Part shown: in pieces, positions 1-8,652 of the stretch
Position numbering within the stretch: the first letter of the stretch is position 1
Layout: each line of letters starts with the position of its first letter
Assembly (NCBI GenBank): GCA_028285265.1
Contig: JANQPX010000016.1
Coordinates: 124,001-188,000, forward strand
Length of the DNA stretch: 64,000 nucleotides
From: Geminicoccaceae bacterium
GTDB lineage: Bacteria; Pseudomonadota; Alphaproteobacteria; Geminicoccales; Geminicoccaceae
Direction of reading: 5' to 3'
Made by a program: the position numbers and the translations under genes
The notes under the pieces: generated by a model
The model's input: only the letters and a program-made list of their open reading frames with translations
The model's database searches: none
What the model was told of the DNA's origin: nothing

Positions 1-89
1 CGATTCCGCTCAAGAGTGCCCTGCCCCACACCTTAGTGGTGATCCAAGCCCCATCGATGAGTCCGGCCGTCTGCCCGATCACTGAGCGA

Positions 90-644
90 CTAGCCTTGAC
101 CCATGCGATTTGATTCTTCCGTTTGCGAGACAGGCAACGTCGGGGCCTCCAAGACAAAGAGGACAATAGCGCCGACCGGCCCCGGTTCCAGGAGACGATC
201 GAACGTCATGCCCAATCGCTCCATCAAAGCAATGGACCGGGTGTTGGCCCGGTAGGCTCGGGCAACGATGCGACGAATTCCGTAATCATCAAAGGCCGCC
301 CTTACCACCCGTTCGGCACCTTCGAACGCAAGGCCTTTTTGCCAGTGAGCTGGTTTCAGCCACCAACCAATCTCTATTTCACCAACTGAGGCCAGCGGCG
401 CGATCCCACAAAATCCCAAAAGTTCACGGCTTGTACGATCGGTCATTTTCCAATGACAGAAACCAAGCGTCTCTTGCAGGCCAGCCTGCTTACCCATGAA
501 CCACCCGATTCTCGAATCAGGCCAGGGCTCGCCTTCCGCGATGAAGCGCATGACGTCGGCATCGCGCGCAATCGCAGCAAATGCTTCAAAGTCGTTAAGA
601 TCCCAGGTCTCCAACAAGAGTCTCGGTGTTTTGTGAACGATCAT
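90..644 (-). CDS. GNAT family N-acetyltransferase (RimJ/RimL type)
   Basis: 184 aa, the normal length for a RimJ/RimL-like GNAT that transfers acetyl from acetyl-CoA to an amine of a protein or small molecule. The N-terminus has the RLLLETW strand typical of the family. The centre has an IGWWLKPAHWQKGLAFEGA segment, equivalent to the acetyl-CoA-binding R/Q-x-x-G-x-A motif. The C-terminal half ends in ANTRSIALMERLGM, the classic motif B of this subgroup. The substrate cannot be read from sequence. The gene stands alone and points away from the following catabolic genes. The 89 bases before it, at the window edge, hold nothing I can identify. Confidence 0.88.
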   Translation of the reverse strand: MIVHKTPRLLLETWDLNDFEAFAAIARDADVMRFIAEGEPWPDSRIGWFMGKQAGLQETLGFCHWKMTDRTSRELLGFCGIAPLASVGEIEIGWWLKPAHWQKGLAFEGAERVVRAAFDDYGIRRIVARAYRANTRSIALMERLGMTFDRLLEPGPVGAIVLFVLEAPTLPVSQTEESNRMGQG

Positions 645-944
645 CGTTGCCTGCTGAAGTTGCGATTAGGTGACAGACCTGTGCCTCGCCGCCAAGTTCA
701 AGCTCTAAGGATCCGGCCATCTCGCTGATCAAGGGCCCTTTGGATGACCATGTAGGATTAATCATGGGTCTCCGTCATGGGGGCGTCCTTTGCGTCTGCG
801 CCAGATCATGACAAAGGAACTGGACCGCCGGGTCAACATGGTGCTTGCTAGTTAGATTGGATGTTGAGGCACGCCGTGCCCTCGACGCCGATCATATCGG
901 GTCATGAAACGTATCTTACTGATCGCTGCCAGGAAGGGTTCAAG

Positions 945-1373
945 ATGGTAAAGTCAGCTGCCGAGCGGGTTCAAGTCGTCAAACCCGGCCAGACCTATGA
1001 AGGCAAGCAGGGCTTTGTCTACGGCTCGGGTGCATCTGCCGAAACTGTTGGCTCGCAACAGATCTGCATGAACGTCCTGCCAATGCCCCCCGGCGCCAAG
1101 GCGAAAGTTCACTATCACGACAAGATTGAAACCATTGCTTATCTTCTTGAGGGTCGCTGCGCCGTCTATTTTGGTAACCAGATGGAGCATAGCGCGCTGC
1201 TGGACCCTGGTGATCAGATCTTCATACCAGCCGATGTACCGCATGCACCGTCTAATGAGAGTGAGGCGGCTTGCACGTGGATCGTCGTGCACGCGTCGGC
1301 AAGCGATCAGGACGGCATCGTGCTTTTGCCGGAGCTCGATCGCATCTTGGCGGAGCGATCGTTGCAGCCATAA
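945..1373 (+). CDS. Single-domain cupin protein
   Basis: 142 aa from an ATG preceded by AGGAAGGG (931-938) six bases upstream; a longer reading from 861 lacks such a site. It is a small RmlC-like beta-barrel. The metal-binding cupin motif 1 is visible as H56-x-H58-x3-E62, and motif 2 contains H100 in VPHAPSN, so a divalent metal centre should be intact. It lies 116 bp upstream of, and co-directional with, a hydratase-like and a mandelate-racemase-like enzyme. A role in the same small catabolic pathway, as an isomerase, dioxygenase-like enzyme or sensor, is inferred from context only. Confidence 0.85.
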   Translation: MVKSAAERVQVVKPGQTYEGKQGFVYGSGASAETVGSQQICMNVLPMPPGAKAKVHYHDKIETIAYLLEGRCAVYFGNQMEHSALLDPGDQIFIPADVPHAPSNESEAACTWIVVHASASDQDGIVLLPELDRILAERSLQP

Positions 1374-1489
1374 AGGTGTCGACGGCCGATCTGACGGAGT
1401 ATGTTTGATATGATAGGACCGATCAGCGTCTCGGCAGACTTCGAGGTTCATCGGCTATCGTGTCACCGAGTCAATCCGGAAGATGATGG

Positions 1490-2272
1490 ATGCGCCCTCT
1501 TGACGACAACAGGCTGAACGTCATCGCTCAGCGGATGTTAGCTGATTATGACGACGCCAATCCAGGCACCGTCTTTGCCGACGGCCTTAGGCTTTCAATT
1601 CCGGATGCTTGGCGGCTGCAAGCGGCCGTTGCAGCGCTTCGTGAACAACGCGGTGAAACCGCAGCCGGCTATAAGATCGGCTGCATTTCTAAGGGCAATC
1701 AAACGATGATGGGCTTGAACCATCCGGTTTGGGGACGCCTCTGGTCGAACGAGCTGCACGAGGATGGCGTCAATCTTAGAAAAACTGACTTTGCCAATCT
1801 TGCCCTCGAAGCTGAGTTCGCCGTCACCCTCAAACGCGCTGTGGATCCCAGCAACACGTCGCCAGAAGTGATCTTGGCTGCGGTTGGTGCTGTCTACCCG
1901 GTGATCGAGCTCCACAATCTTGTTCTCCGCGGGGACCCACCCCATGGCCATGAACTGATTGCCAATAATGGTATTCTTGCTGGTGTGGTTCGTGGGAAAG
2001 GTATCACGAATCCGATCAAGTCGATCACAACTGATCTTGCCTTGGTTTTCGACGGCGAGATCATCGATTCCTGGGACTCACTTCGTTGGCCCGATGATGT
2101 ACTCGGCTCGATCGCCTGGCTCGCTCAGCAACACGCTCAGTTCGGCGATCAGCTCAAATCGGGTGATGTGATCCTTACAGGCGCGTTCGGCCCGCCCATA
2201 CTGATCGAACATTATGTCCGCGTGGATGTTCGATCCTCAGCTTTCGGCGACGTACACGCGACCTTCGGCTAG
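1490..2272 (+). CDS. 2-keto-4-pentenoate hydratase-like protein (FAH superfamily)
   Basis: 260 aa, the usual length of MhpD/2-oxopent-4-enoate hydratases and 2-oxo-hepta-diene hydratases. These enzymes add water to 2-hydroxydienoates in the lower part of aromatic meta-cleavage pathways. Visible signatures are GYKIG with K62, and LEAEFAVTL with E107 and E109 in the place of the two metal-binding glutamates. The ATG has GGAAG at 1478-1482, seven bases upstream. It sits between a cupin gene and a mandelate-racemase-like gene on the same strand, which suggests degradation of an aromatic or sugar-acid compound. A decarboxylase of the same fold cannot be excluded. Confidence 0.85.
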   Translation: MRPLDDNRLNVIAQRMLADYDDANPGTVFADGLRLSIPDAWRLQAAVAALREQRGETAAGYKIGCISKGNQTMMGLNHPVWGRLWSNELHEDGVNLRKTDFANLALEAEFAVTLKRAVDPSNTSPEVILAAVGAVYPVIELHNLVLRGDPPHGHELIANNGILAGVVRGKGITNPIKSITTDLALVFDGEIIDSWDSLRWPDDVLGSIAWLAQQHAQFGDQLKSGDVILTGAFGPPILIEHYVRVDVRSSAFGDVHATFG

Positions 2273-2342
2273 ACTTTTGTATTCATGAGCCGGCCAAAAG
2301 GCAGCGGCATAGAGATGACAATCCTGGAGGTGACGCGAGATC

Positions 2343-3449
2343 ATGACGATCGAAAAGCTGACATTCTCCCACCTTGTCGCACGACCCGTCGTGCTGAAAC
2401 TTAAACGCCCGGTCGTCGCTCGCATCGCTACGATCACCGATTGGCCGCTCATCCTGATTGATCTCCATACCGAAGAAGGCATCACGGGAAACGCCTATCT
2501 CGAGCCTTATGTCGTGCCATCACTTCGCTATCTCGTCCCAGCCTTGCATGACCTCGGCGCACTGCTCAAGGGCCGCCCGGTTGCGCCCCAAGAACTCTTT
2601 GCAGCGTCGCAGAAGTCTCTGCATTTTGTTGGGTATGAGGGCCTGTCAATGATCGCCACCTCGGGCGTTGACATGGCAGCATGGGATGCGCTGGCTAAGG
2701 CAGCCGGCATGCCTCTTTGCACGTTCCTTGGCGGCACCGTTGGGCCGGTTCGATCCTACAATAGCAACGGGCTCTGGCTAAACGCGCCGGCGGCTGTTGC
2801 CGAAGAAGCGATCGAGCTAAGAGACGAAGGCGGGTTCGCGGGCCTCAAACTCCGCCTCGGTCGCGAACGCTCTGTTGATGATATCGCAACACTTGAAGCA
2901 GTACGTGACGCCGTCGGCGATCACATGGCTCTCATGGTGGATTACAATCAAGGGCTTGATCTCGCGGAGGCCCTATCTCGTTGTCATGCGATCGATCATG
3001 CCGGGCTTGCCTGGATCGAAGAGCCTCTGGTTTACAATGATCTTAATGGCTTTGCGAAGCTTACAGCGGACCTTAAAACGCCCATCCAGATCGGCGAGAA
3101 CTTCTATGGACCGAAGGAGCTCTTAAGAGCTGTGCAGCTGGGCGCTAGCGATCTAATCATGCCAGATTTCATGCGCATTGGCGGTGTTACTGGTTGGTTG
3201 AGAGCAAGTGCAATCGCGGGCGCTGCGGGCGTGCCCATGTCAACGCATCTTTACCCTGAGATCGCAGCCCATGTCATGCGCGTGACCGAGACGGCGCATT
3301 GGCTGGAATGGCAGGACTGGGCCGACCCCATTCTTGAAAAGCCGTATCAGGTGAAAGACGGATTATTGCATATCCCAGATGTACCGGGCATAGGTCTCGC
3401 CTGGAATGAAGACGTCGTCGCGGCGAATACCTTTCCATTGTCACCCTGA
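2343..3449 (+). CDS. Mandelate racemase-like enolase-superfamily enzyme
   Basis: 368 aa, closely following the mandelate racemase pattern along its whole length. Metal ligands are D200 (MVDYNQ), E226 (WIEEP) and E252 (IGENF). The His-Asp dyad is H302 and D275, and the electrophilic E322 is in WLEW. With a constant offset of five these match D195, E221, E247, H297, D270 and E317 of the Pseudomonas putida enzyme. K164 is kept as K169, but the second catalytic lysine, K166, is replaced by R171 (motif KLR instead of KxK). The enzyme therefore may not racemise mandelate and could be a sugar-acid dehydratase or a one-base isomerase. It is the last gene of the cupin-hydratase set. Confidence 0.9.
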   Translation: MTIEKLTFSHLVARPVVLKLKRPVVARIATITDWPLILIDLHTEEGITGNAYLEPYVVPSLRYLVPALHDLGALLKGRPVAPQELFAASQKSLHFVGYEGLSMIATSGVDMAAWDALAKAAGMPLCTFLGGTVGPVRSYNSNGLWLNAPAAVAEEAIELRDEGGFAGLKLRLGRERSVDDIATLEAVRDAVGDHMALMVDYNQGLDLAEALSRCHAIDHAGLAWIEEPLVYNDLNGFAKLTADLKTPIQIGENFYGPKELLRAVQLGASDLIMPDFMRIGGVTGWLRASAIAGAAGVPMSTHLYPEIAAHVMRVTETAHWLEWQDWADPILEKPYQVKDGLLHIPDVPGIGLAWNEDVVAANTFPLSP

Positions 3450-3844
3450 TCGCTCGCTTGACCTAGCCATGGCGAGCGCAATCGAACAGCGATAGCGGTC
3501 AGGAGGGTTCAAGCGCTTAAGTTGGTCCAGACCGAACCATCCTATGTCCCGGTGCTCGCTACCGATCGCCAACTTGCCGGGATCGCATTCGAGGCTCGCG
3601 CTGAAGCTGGGAATCAAGAGCTCCTTCCCCCAACGCTATAGACCCAACTGTCAATCAGGCATTCAACCTGAATAGCCGCACTGAGTTCCCCGTCGAATTC
3701 GCTTATGACCGTTTGCTCCAGTGTTTCCCCATGTTCTGGACGCCCGCCTGGCAGTTCCTATTCATCGAGTTCGTTTCTGAGCAGAATCAGCTTGCCCCTC
3801 GTGACGACGAAGGCCTTGACCGAGACAGGAAACATGGGAGCCAT
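3441..3844 (-). pseudogene. NUDIX hydrolase pseudogene (amber stop and frameshift)
   Basis: Read on the minus strand from ATG at 3844, the peptide gives a NUDIX N-terminus (VVTRGKLILLRNELDE) and then a TAG codon exactly where the conserved W of WELPGG belongs. It continues with ELPGGRPEHGETLEQTV, a NUDIX box whose terminal REL has drifted to SEF. A further frameshift occurs at a run of five G (about 3626-3632), after which the typical C-terminus (SEHRDIGWFGLDQLKRLNPP) resumes in the next frame and runs to a TGA at 3441-3443. The last codons overlap the convergent enolase-family gene by nine bases. Two independent lesions plus erosion of the catalytic box show a decayed gene, formerly hydrolysing a nucleoside-diphosphate-linked compound. 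Confidence 0.82.
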
Positions 3845-5368
3845 TCGATATCCCCAACGCGGTTTCTGTCAGTAGATCAACGAGCCTCGGTGGTTTTGTC
3901 GGCACTGCGGATTATTCGAAACTAGCGAACTCCCTAGCATGCATCTAACCCTTTCGGCGATGAACCAGTGAACAACGGGCAGCCGCGCTCCAACTCCCCT
4001 CCCCTTTCTTGACAATCCATTTCCCATTTGATCGACCCAGGCCCTTCCCAAGCGCACGCTCCCTTGGTCCCTTGCTTGCCAGTTGCTGAGGTTGGAAAGG
4101 TGATACTGAAGGGATGAGGCTGCATTGACTTTTAATCGTGCACGGACGAAGGCATGGGCGCAGGGATCCGGACCTTGACAAGACGAAGCGCGAACCGGTC
4201 TGAACATCACGGTCGTCGAGCGCGTCGCCAAGATCGCGACGGCTCAGCCTGAAACGTGCGGAGCACTTAACACCAAAGTTTTTGACCTAAAACGGAATAC
4301 GTTTGCGCTTCAACCCGTCAACGGCCAGCGCGGACATCATCTTCATCGGATCTGGTCGTAGGCTATCATCAGCCTCACACCGGACTTGAGGGCATCAGAC
4401 TCCTAAAGGCCCGCAGGCAGCATTAGCCAGCTCGAATCAAAGTCGGCTCCCTTTGATGCGATGCAAACCAGCCACCTTCGAAGTCAATCCATCGATCGGC
4501 GGCAAGTCAACTGTCGTTCGCAGTGATATCGAGTGGCGTACCGACACGTCACCGATGCAGCCCTGAGGCCTTCATAAAGAGACGTATAGTCTTGCCTCTC
4601 CAAGAGATGCCTCACCATCGCTGCCCAAATCAGACCTCGTGGGCCTGCCTAATTTCGAGCGGTTGGCCGAGCTATTAAGCGCCATGGAGACGTTGGCGCG
4701 CGGCCAGTAGAGCCCAAGCAAGTCACGCGGATCGTTGCAGCCAAGAATCATCCTTACGAAAGCTAATTGTCGAAAAAGTTTCAACATCGATGGCTTCTAG
4801 AACATGCGGATTCTCACGATTTTACGTCAACGCCGGCAGCATCTGGCCGCCATCCGCATGCCTTTCAATTATAGAGTGGTGGAACAAAGGCGCTGGCAAA
4901 CCCATGAGTCCGCGGCCGCCATTGATGCCAGGACTGATCCATCACTCCTTCCCGTATTGGGAGTCACCTTGATACATGGTGATCAACCGACTCGAGCCTT
5001 GCCATTGATGGGCAGCAGTTCTTAGACGCTCAGCCAGTCTTTTGTTGTTCGGTATCGAGATCGTTAAAATGACGATGCGACGGTGGGCCTAGGCGTGCAC
5101 ACCTTCCCCTACCCTCTTTCGCATCACGAGACCCCGATCGCCGTTGGCAAGATGCTCACCTCCGGGGCGTCAGCGACCAGCCCTGTTTTGACCAACTAGC
5201 AGCTCTGACATGCTTCGGCATGCAGGAGACCTCGGCCACAGAGTCGAGCAGCATGGCAGAGATGCAACAGGTTAAAAATCAAGCATTTGCAGAGGCTTGC
5301 TGCCTGCACGAAAGGGCCTTAAACAACACGTGAGCAGTGTAATTCAAACAAATGACAGGACAAAAGGG
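3845..5368. other. Gene-poor stretch
   Basis: About 1.5 kb in which only short open frames occur. None shows a recognisable domain, a good ribosome binding site or alpha-proteobacterial codon character. Together with the adjoining NUDIX pseudogene it looks like decaying DNA. I could not identify a parent gene for the rest. Confidence 0.6.
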
Positions 5369-6478
5369 ATGGAACATTCGATGCCCGATCGAAGTGGTCT
5401 GCGACGCGTCTTCAACCTCCGCAACGGCGTCGGTGCCGTCTTCGCCTGTGGCATCGGTCTCATCGCTTCTTCACCGATCGCGGAGGACACGTCGGAGCTA
5501 CGCCAGCTGGCGGATAATCGCCTCAATCTCCTCAAATCGACGGCCGCAGACACGCCTGTTCCTGGTGGCGGAGATGATGGCGTTGTCGTGAATTCGCCGC
5601 AACAGCCTCGGTCTACCTTTAACGACCTCGATGCCGCAGCGTCAGGATTGAATGACGCCCTTGATGGCGCACGGTCGAAATTGGACCAGCTCCGCGAAGC
5701 AACGGAGATTGCCGCGATAGCGGCATCGCTTCGAGACGAACTGGAAGCAAGCGCTGAAGAAAACAATCGGCTCGCCGCGGCGTTGACCCAAGCAGAAGCC
5801 ACACGGCGAAGCCTAGAAGCAAGCATCGACAAATCTGATGATCAGATCACCTCACTGACCGCTGCGCTTCAGGAAGAACGATCAAAAGCAAACGGTCTCA
5901 ATCAGGAGCTCCGTTCAAGTAGAGAGAAGACCGAGGCCACTGATGTTTCCAGAATTGCAGCGCTACAAAGGGCTGATCGTGCTGAGAGCCAATTAGCGGA
6001 CAGCCGCGATCAGAACCAAGCTCTTCTACAAGAGAACAACATATTGAAGGGCAAACTCAAAGCGACACGCTCGGAACGCGACAAAGCTCGCACGGCAACC
6101 GAGCTGACCCGTCAAGAACGCGATGCCGCCAACCAGGAACTGGACCAGATCCGATTGCGTATCGCTGGCCTCCTTCGCTCAGTTCTACATGCCAACGAAC
6201 CCGTCAATCCACCACTGGGCCAGAAGGGAGCCGCTTTGGCGAGCCCCGCGGATGTGGCCACGGCACAGAACAGCGAGCCCGTGACTTACAAGATTATCCA
6301 GACGTCAAATATCCGCGCTGAGCCACATCGGGAAGCTGCACGCGTCGACATTGGCATTGCTGGCGAAGAGATCTCGATCGTCCGTAAAGTGCCCAATGTC
6401 GATTGGTTCGAAATCAAGACCAAGCGCGGCGTCAACGGTTTCATCTTTGGGGAATTGGTGCAGCCAGCACCGCGCTAG
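5369..6478 (+). CDS. Exported coiled-coil protein with C-terminal SH3b domain
   Basis: 369 aa from ATG 5369 (AGGA at 5357-5360); ATG 5381 is a second possible start. A signal peptide follows: arginines, then a hydrophobic stretch (GVGAVFACGIGLIASSPIA). The mature protein is dominated by a long charged coiled coil (about residues 75-265, rich in E, R, A, L and Q in heptad-like spacing). A bacterial SH3 domain lies at the C-terminus (IIQTSNIRAEPHREAARVD ... DWFEIKTKRGVNGFIFG). The architecture resembles periplasmic scaffold or cell-wall-associated factors such as those around cell-envelope machines. No specific function can be given. It is monocistronic, with a gene desert upstream and convergent to the sulfotransferase-like gene. 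Confidence 0.82.
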   Translation: MEHSMPDRSGLRRVFNLRNGVGAVFACGIGLIASSPIAEDTSELRQLADNRLNLLKSTAADTPVPGGGDDGVVVNSPQQPRSTFNDLDAAASGLNDALDGARSKLDQLREATEIAAIAASLRDELEASAEENNRLAAALTQAEATRRSLEASIDKSDDQITSLTAALQEERSKANGLNQELRSSREKTEATDVSRIAALQRADRAESQLADSRDQNQALLQENNILKGKLKATRSERDKARTATELTRQERDAANQELDQIRLRIAGLLRSVLHANEPVNPPLGQKGAALASPADVATAQNSEPVTYKIIQTSNIRAEPHREAARVDIGIAGEEISIVRKVPNVDWFEIKTKRGVNGFIFGELVQPAPR

Positions 6479-6633
6479 CCAACGCGAGAATTTCGCTTGA
6501 ACGGGCGGCGCCCGGGTTGACGCGCATCGCGATAATGCGGGTTCGTTGGCCCGGGCGTCTGTGTCTCTGCCCATACCTCAGAATGCCGAGAGACGCGTCT
6601 CAGGCCTAGGTGACGGCGCCAAGGCGGATGCCG

Positions 6634-7596
6634 TTATGGCTTCAAGGGAGACGTTCCTCGCCTCTTCAGATCGGCGCGGTGACGCAATTGTTCGTAGAGC
6701 TGACTTAGATCTTCAATGACGGCTGCATCGTCGTCACTCAGGACCATCCCACCTCCTTCAGAGCGTTGTTCAACAAACCGATATTCGTCCAGTTCTAAGT
6801 GAATGCCCTCGATATCGTAATCAAGCGGCTGTTTGAAGAAACGCACAGCTGCGTTTGTCCCAAGCCGTCGCGAACCGTTTGGTCTCCAGTTGCCGAGTAT
6901 AGACGTATCAAATCTGTCGAGAAGTCCAAGCGATTCGAACAAACGGGGGATCGCAAGGTTTGGGTTCTTCGACTCTTCATGGAAATAGTACTCTACGTCG
7001 ACTCCGTGCTGAGCCGCCGTAGCGGCGATCTGGTAGACATTGCACGAGGCTGACGAGAAGAGCTCCAAGAGGTCCTCTGATTTGATGCGCTTCTCCCAGC
7101 AGTGCCACCAGGACTTGATCGTGGCCTCAGGGCGTCGCTCCATCAGGATTACCTGAATGTCCTCAGACCGAAAGCCAGCATCCAGGAGGACCTGAAGGGG
7201 CGAGAAGGTGCATTCAGCGGCTACATAGGGGCCAAATGTTTCTTTGATAAAGACGACAGGCTGATCAAGCGAGAGATTCATTTCCGGGCAAACCTCACCG
7301 ACCAGCCTATGTCGCAGCAACGTTTTCATCGGCTGATACAATGCCGGGATTTCAGCATGCCCAAAAACGTTAGCAAGCGGTGTTGAACCGACGCGGCATT
7401 TGCCGCAGCACAGGATGATGCGAGGACGGGCAGCGCCAAAGCGACGACCCACCTCATCAACGAGATGGCGGTGAAGGGCACGCGCCTCCACGCGTGATCG
7501 TTGGAAACGTCGATCCTTATCGGGTGGGAGGAAACGCATCGAGGCAGGGAGATCGTCAGCCGTACTGGACGGTCCGACATCCTCGTCTAGAAGCAT
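6634..7596 (-). CDS. Sulfotransferase-like protein
   Basis: 320 aa. The ATG at 7596 is preferred over one at 7617 because GGGGAGA lies seven bases before it. Near residues 60-75 the strand-loop IILCCGKCRVGSTPLANVF has the form of the PAPS phosphate-binding loop of sulfotransferase-family proteins (hydrophobic strand, then R-x-G-S-T-x-L). A downstream VILMERRPEATIKSWW resembles the 3'-phosphate-binding strand, in which an arginine contacts the nucleotide. Whether it transfers sulfate, and to what, is unknown; many bacterial members act on surface polysaccharides or small metabolites. It lies just downstream of an EamA transporter on the same strand. Confidence 0.68.
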   Translation of the reverse strand: MLLDEDVGPSSTADDLPASMRFLPPDKDRRFQRSRVEARALHRHLVDEVGRRFGAARPRIILCCGKCRVGSTPLANVFGHAEIPALYQPMKTLLRHRLVGEVCPEMNLSLDQPVVFIKETFGPYVAAECTFSPLQVLLDAGFRSEDIQVILMERRPEATIKSWWHCWEKRIKSEDLLELFSSASCNVYQIAATAAQHGVDVEYYFHEESKNPNLAIPRLFESLGLLDRFDTSILGNWRPNGSRRLGTNAAVRFFKQPLDYDIEGIHLELDEYRFVEQRSEGGGMVLSDDDAAVIEDLSQLYEQLRHRADLKRRGTSPLKP

Positions 7597-7643
7597 TAAG
7601 CGTCTCCCCTGACCCATTGGTTCACTTGATTTGACAGTACAAC

Positions 7644-8615
7644 TCAGCTGATGCGGGAATTCGCTATGCCTGCCACATATCGAAGATCGTTAATTGAACC
7701 GTTGTGGTCGAACGCTGATTGCTTGCCGAGCGCCACATACAAGTTTCCGGCAATAATGAGGGCTGCTCCAATGAGCGTGGCGCTTGTGGGTGTTTCGGCG
7801 AAGAAATAGGCACCGATAAGAATGGCGAAAATGAGTCGGCTATATTCAAGAGGCGCTAGCTTACTAGCCTCGTGAAGGCGGTAGCCGCGGATCATGCAAT
7901 ACTGACCCAGATTGGCAAGCACGCCGACAACCAGCAGCAAAGCAAGCTCAGCAACCGCCGGCGTCTTCCAGGTGAGCCAGGCCGGCGCTGCCGTGACCAG
8001 CGTCATAACAAGGCTGGTGTACAGCAATATGGTCAGCGCTTGTTCCTGTTTGGCAAGAGACCGTAGGAGGAGCTTAACCGTCGCAATGGCCATCGCGCCA
8101 ATCAGAGCCACAATGGCCGCCATTTCGATCATGCCACCGTCGGGCTGAAGCAGGAGAACAACGCCAATGAAGCCCATGATCGTGGCGAACCAACGGCTCG
8201 CATCGACAGCCTCGCCGAGAAAGACACCTGCCAAAAGAACGACGAATAATGGCGCCGTAAAGGTGATCGCAGTAGCGTCAGCAAGCGGCATATGCACTAC
8301 GGCATAAAATCCCGCCGTCATACCGACGGCACCGGCAATCCCTCGCCCCAAGAGAAGGAATGGCCGTTTTGCTCGTAGAACGCGCGTCCCCTGGGGAAGA
8401 ACGAGGGGAAGAACGAGCAAGAGTCCGAAGGCAGCTCGGAAGAAAGCGACCTGAAAGCTGCTGAGATGATCACCTAGCGTTTTGACGATTGACCCCATGG
8501 TTGCGATGCAAAGACAGCTGAGGACTATCCAGCACGCACCTCGGATGGCCAACGACTTCCGTCGCCGCTTCGAGATCATAACCGGTCGGGGCATGCTCGT
8601 CGTTCGAGAGGCCAT
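7644..8615 (-). CDS. EamA-family (DMT) transporter
   Basis: 323 aa with about ten predicted hydrophobic helices in two EamA repeats, the standard size and layout for drug/metabolite transporters of the inner membrane. The start at 8615 is set by GAGGAATTG immediately before the ATG. A longer open frame to 8948 would put about 110 hydrophilic residues in front, but that part is antisense to the neighbouring TAXI gene and should be ignored. Motifs such as PLADATAITFTAPLFV in the first repeat and YSRLIFAILIGAYFFAE in the second are characteristic. Substrate unknown. It may be co-transcribed with the TAXI-type gene 37 bp upstream. Confidence 0.9.
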   Translation of the reverse strand: MASRTTSMPRPVMISKRRRKSLAIRGACWIVLSCLCIATMGSIVKTLGDHLSSFQVAFFRAAFGLLLVLPLVLPQGTRVLRAKRPFLLLGRGIAGAVGMTAGFYAVVHMPLADATAITFTAPLFVVLLAGVFLGEAVDASRWFATIMGFIGVVLLLQPDGGMIEMAAIVALIGAMAIATVKLLLRSLAKQEQALTILLYTSLVMTLVTAAPAWLTWKTPAVAELALLLVVGVLANLGQYCMIRGYRLHEASKLAPLEYSRLIFAILIGAYFFAETPTSATLIGAALIIAGNLYVALGKQSAFDHNGSINDLRYVAGIANSRIS

Positions 8616-8652
8616 CAATTCCTCCCCCCCTGCCCTCTTCCAACCGCATCTC

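Noticed and set aside
3869..4231. 120-codon open frame on the minus strand in the gene-poor region
   Set aside because: Low-complexity composition, no start signal and no recognisable domain.
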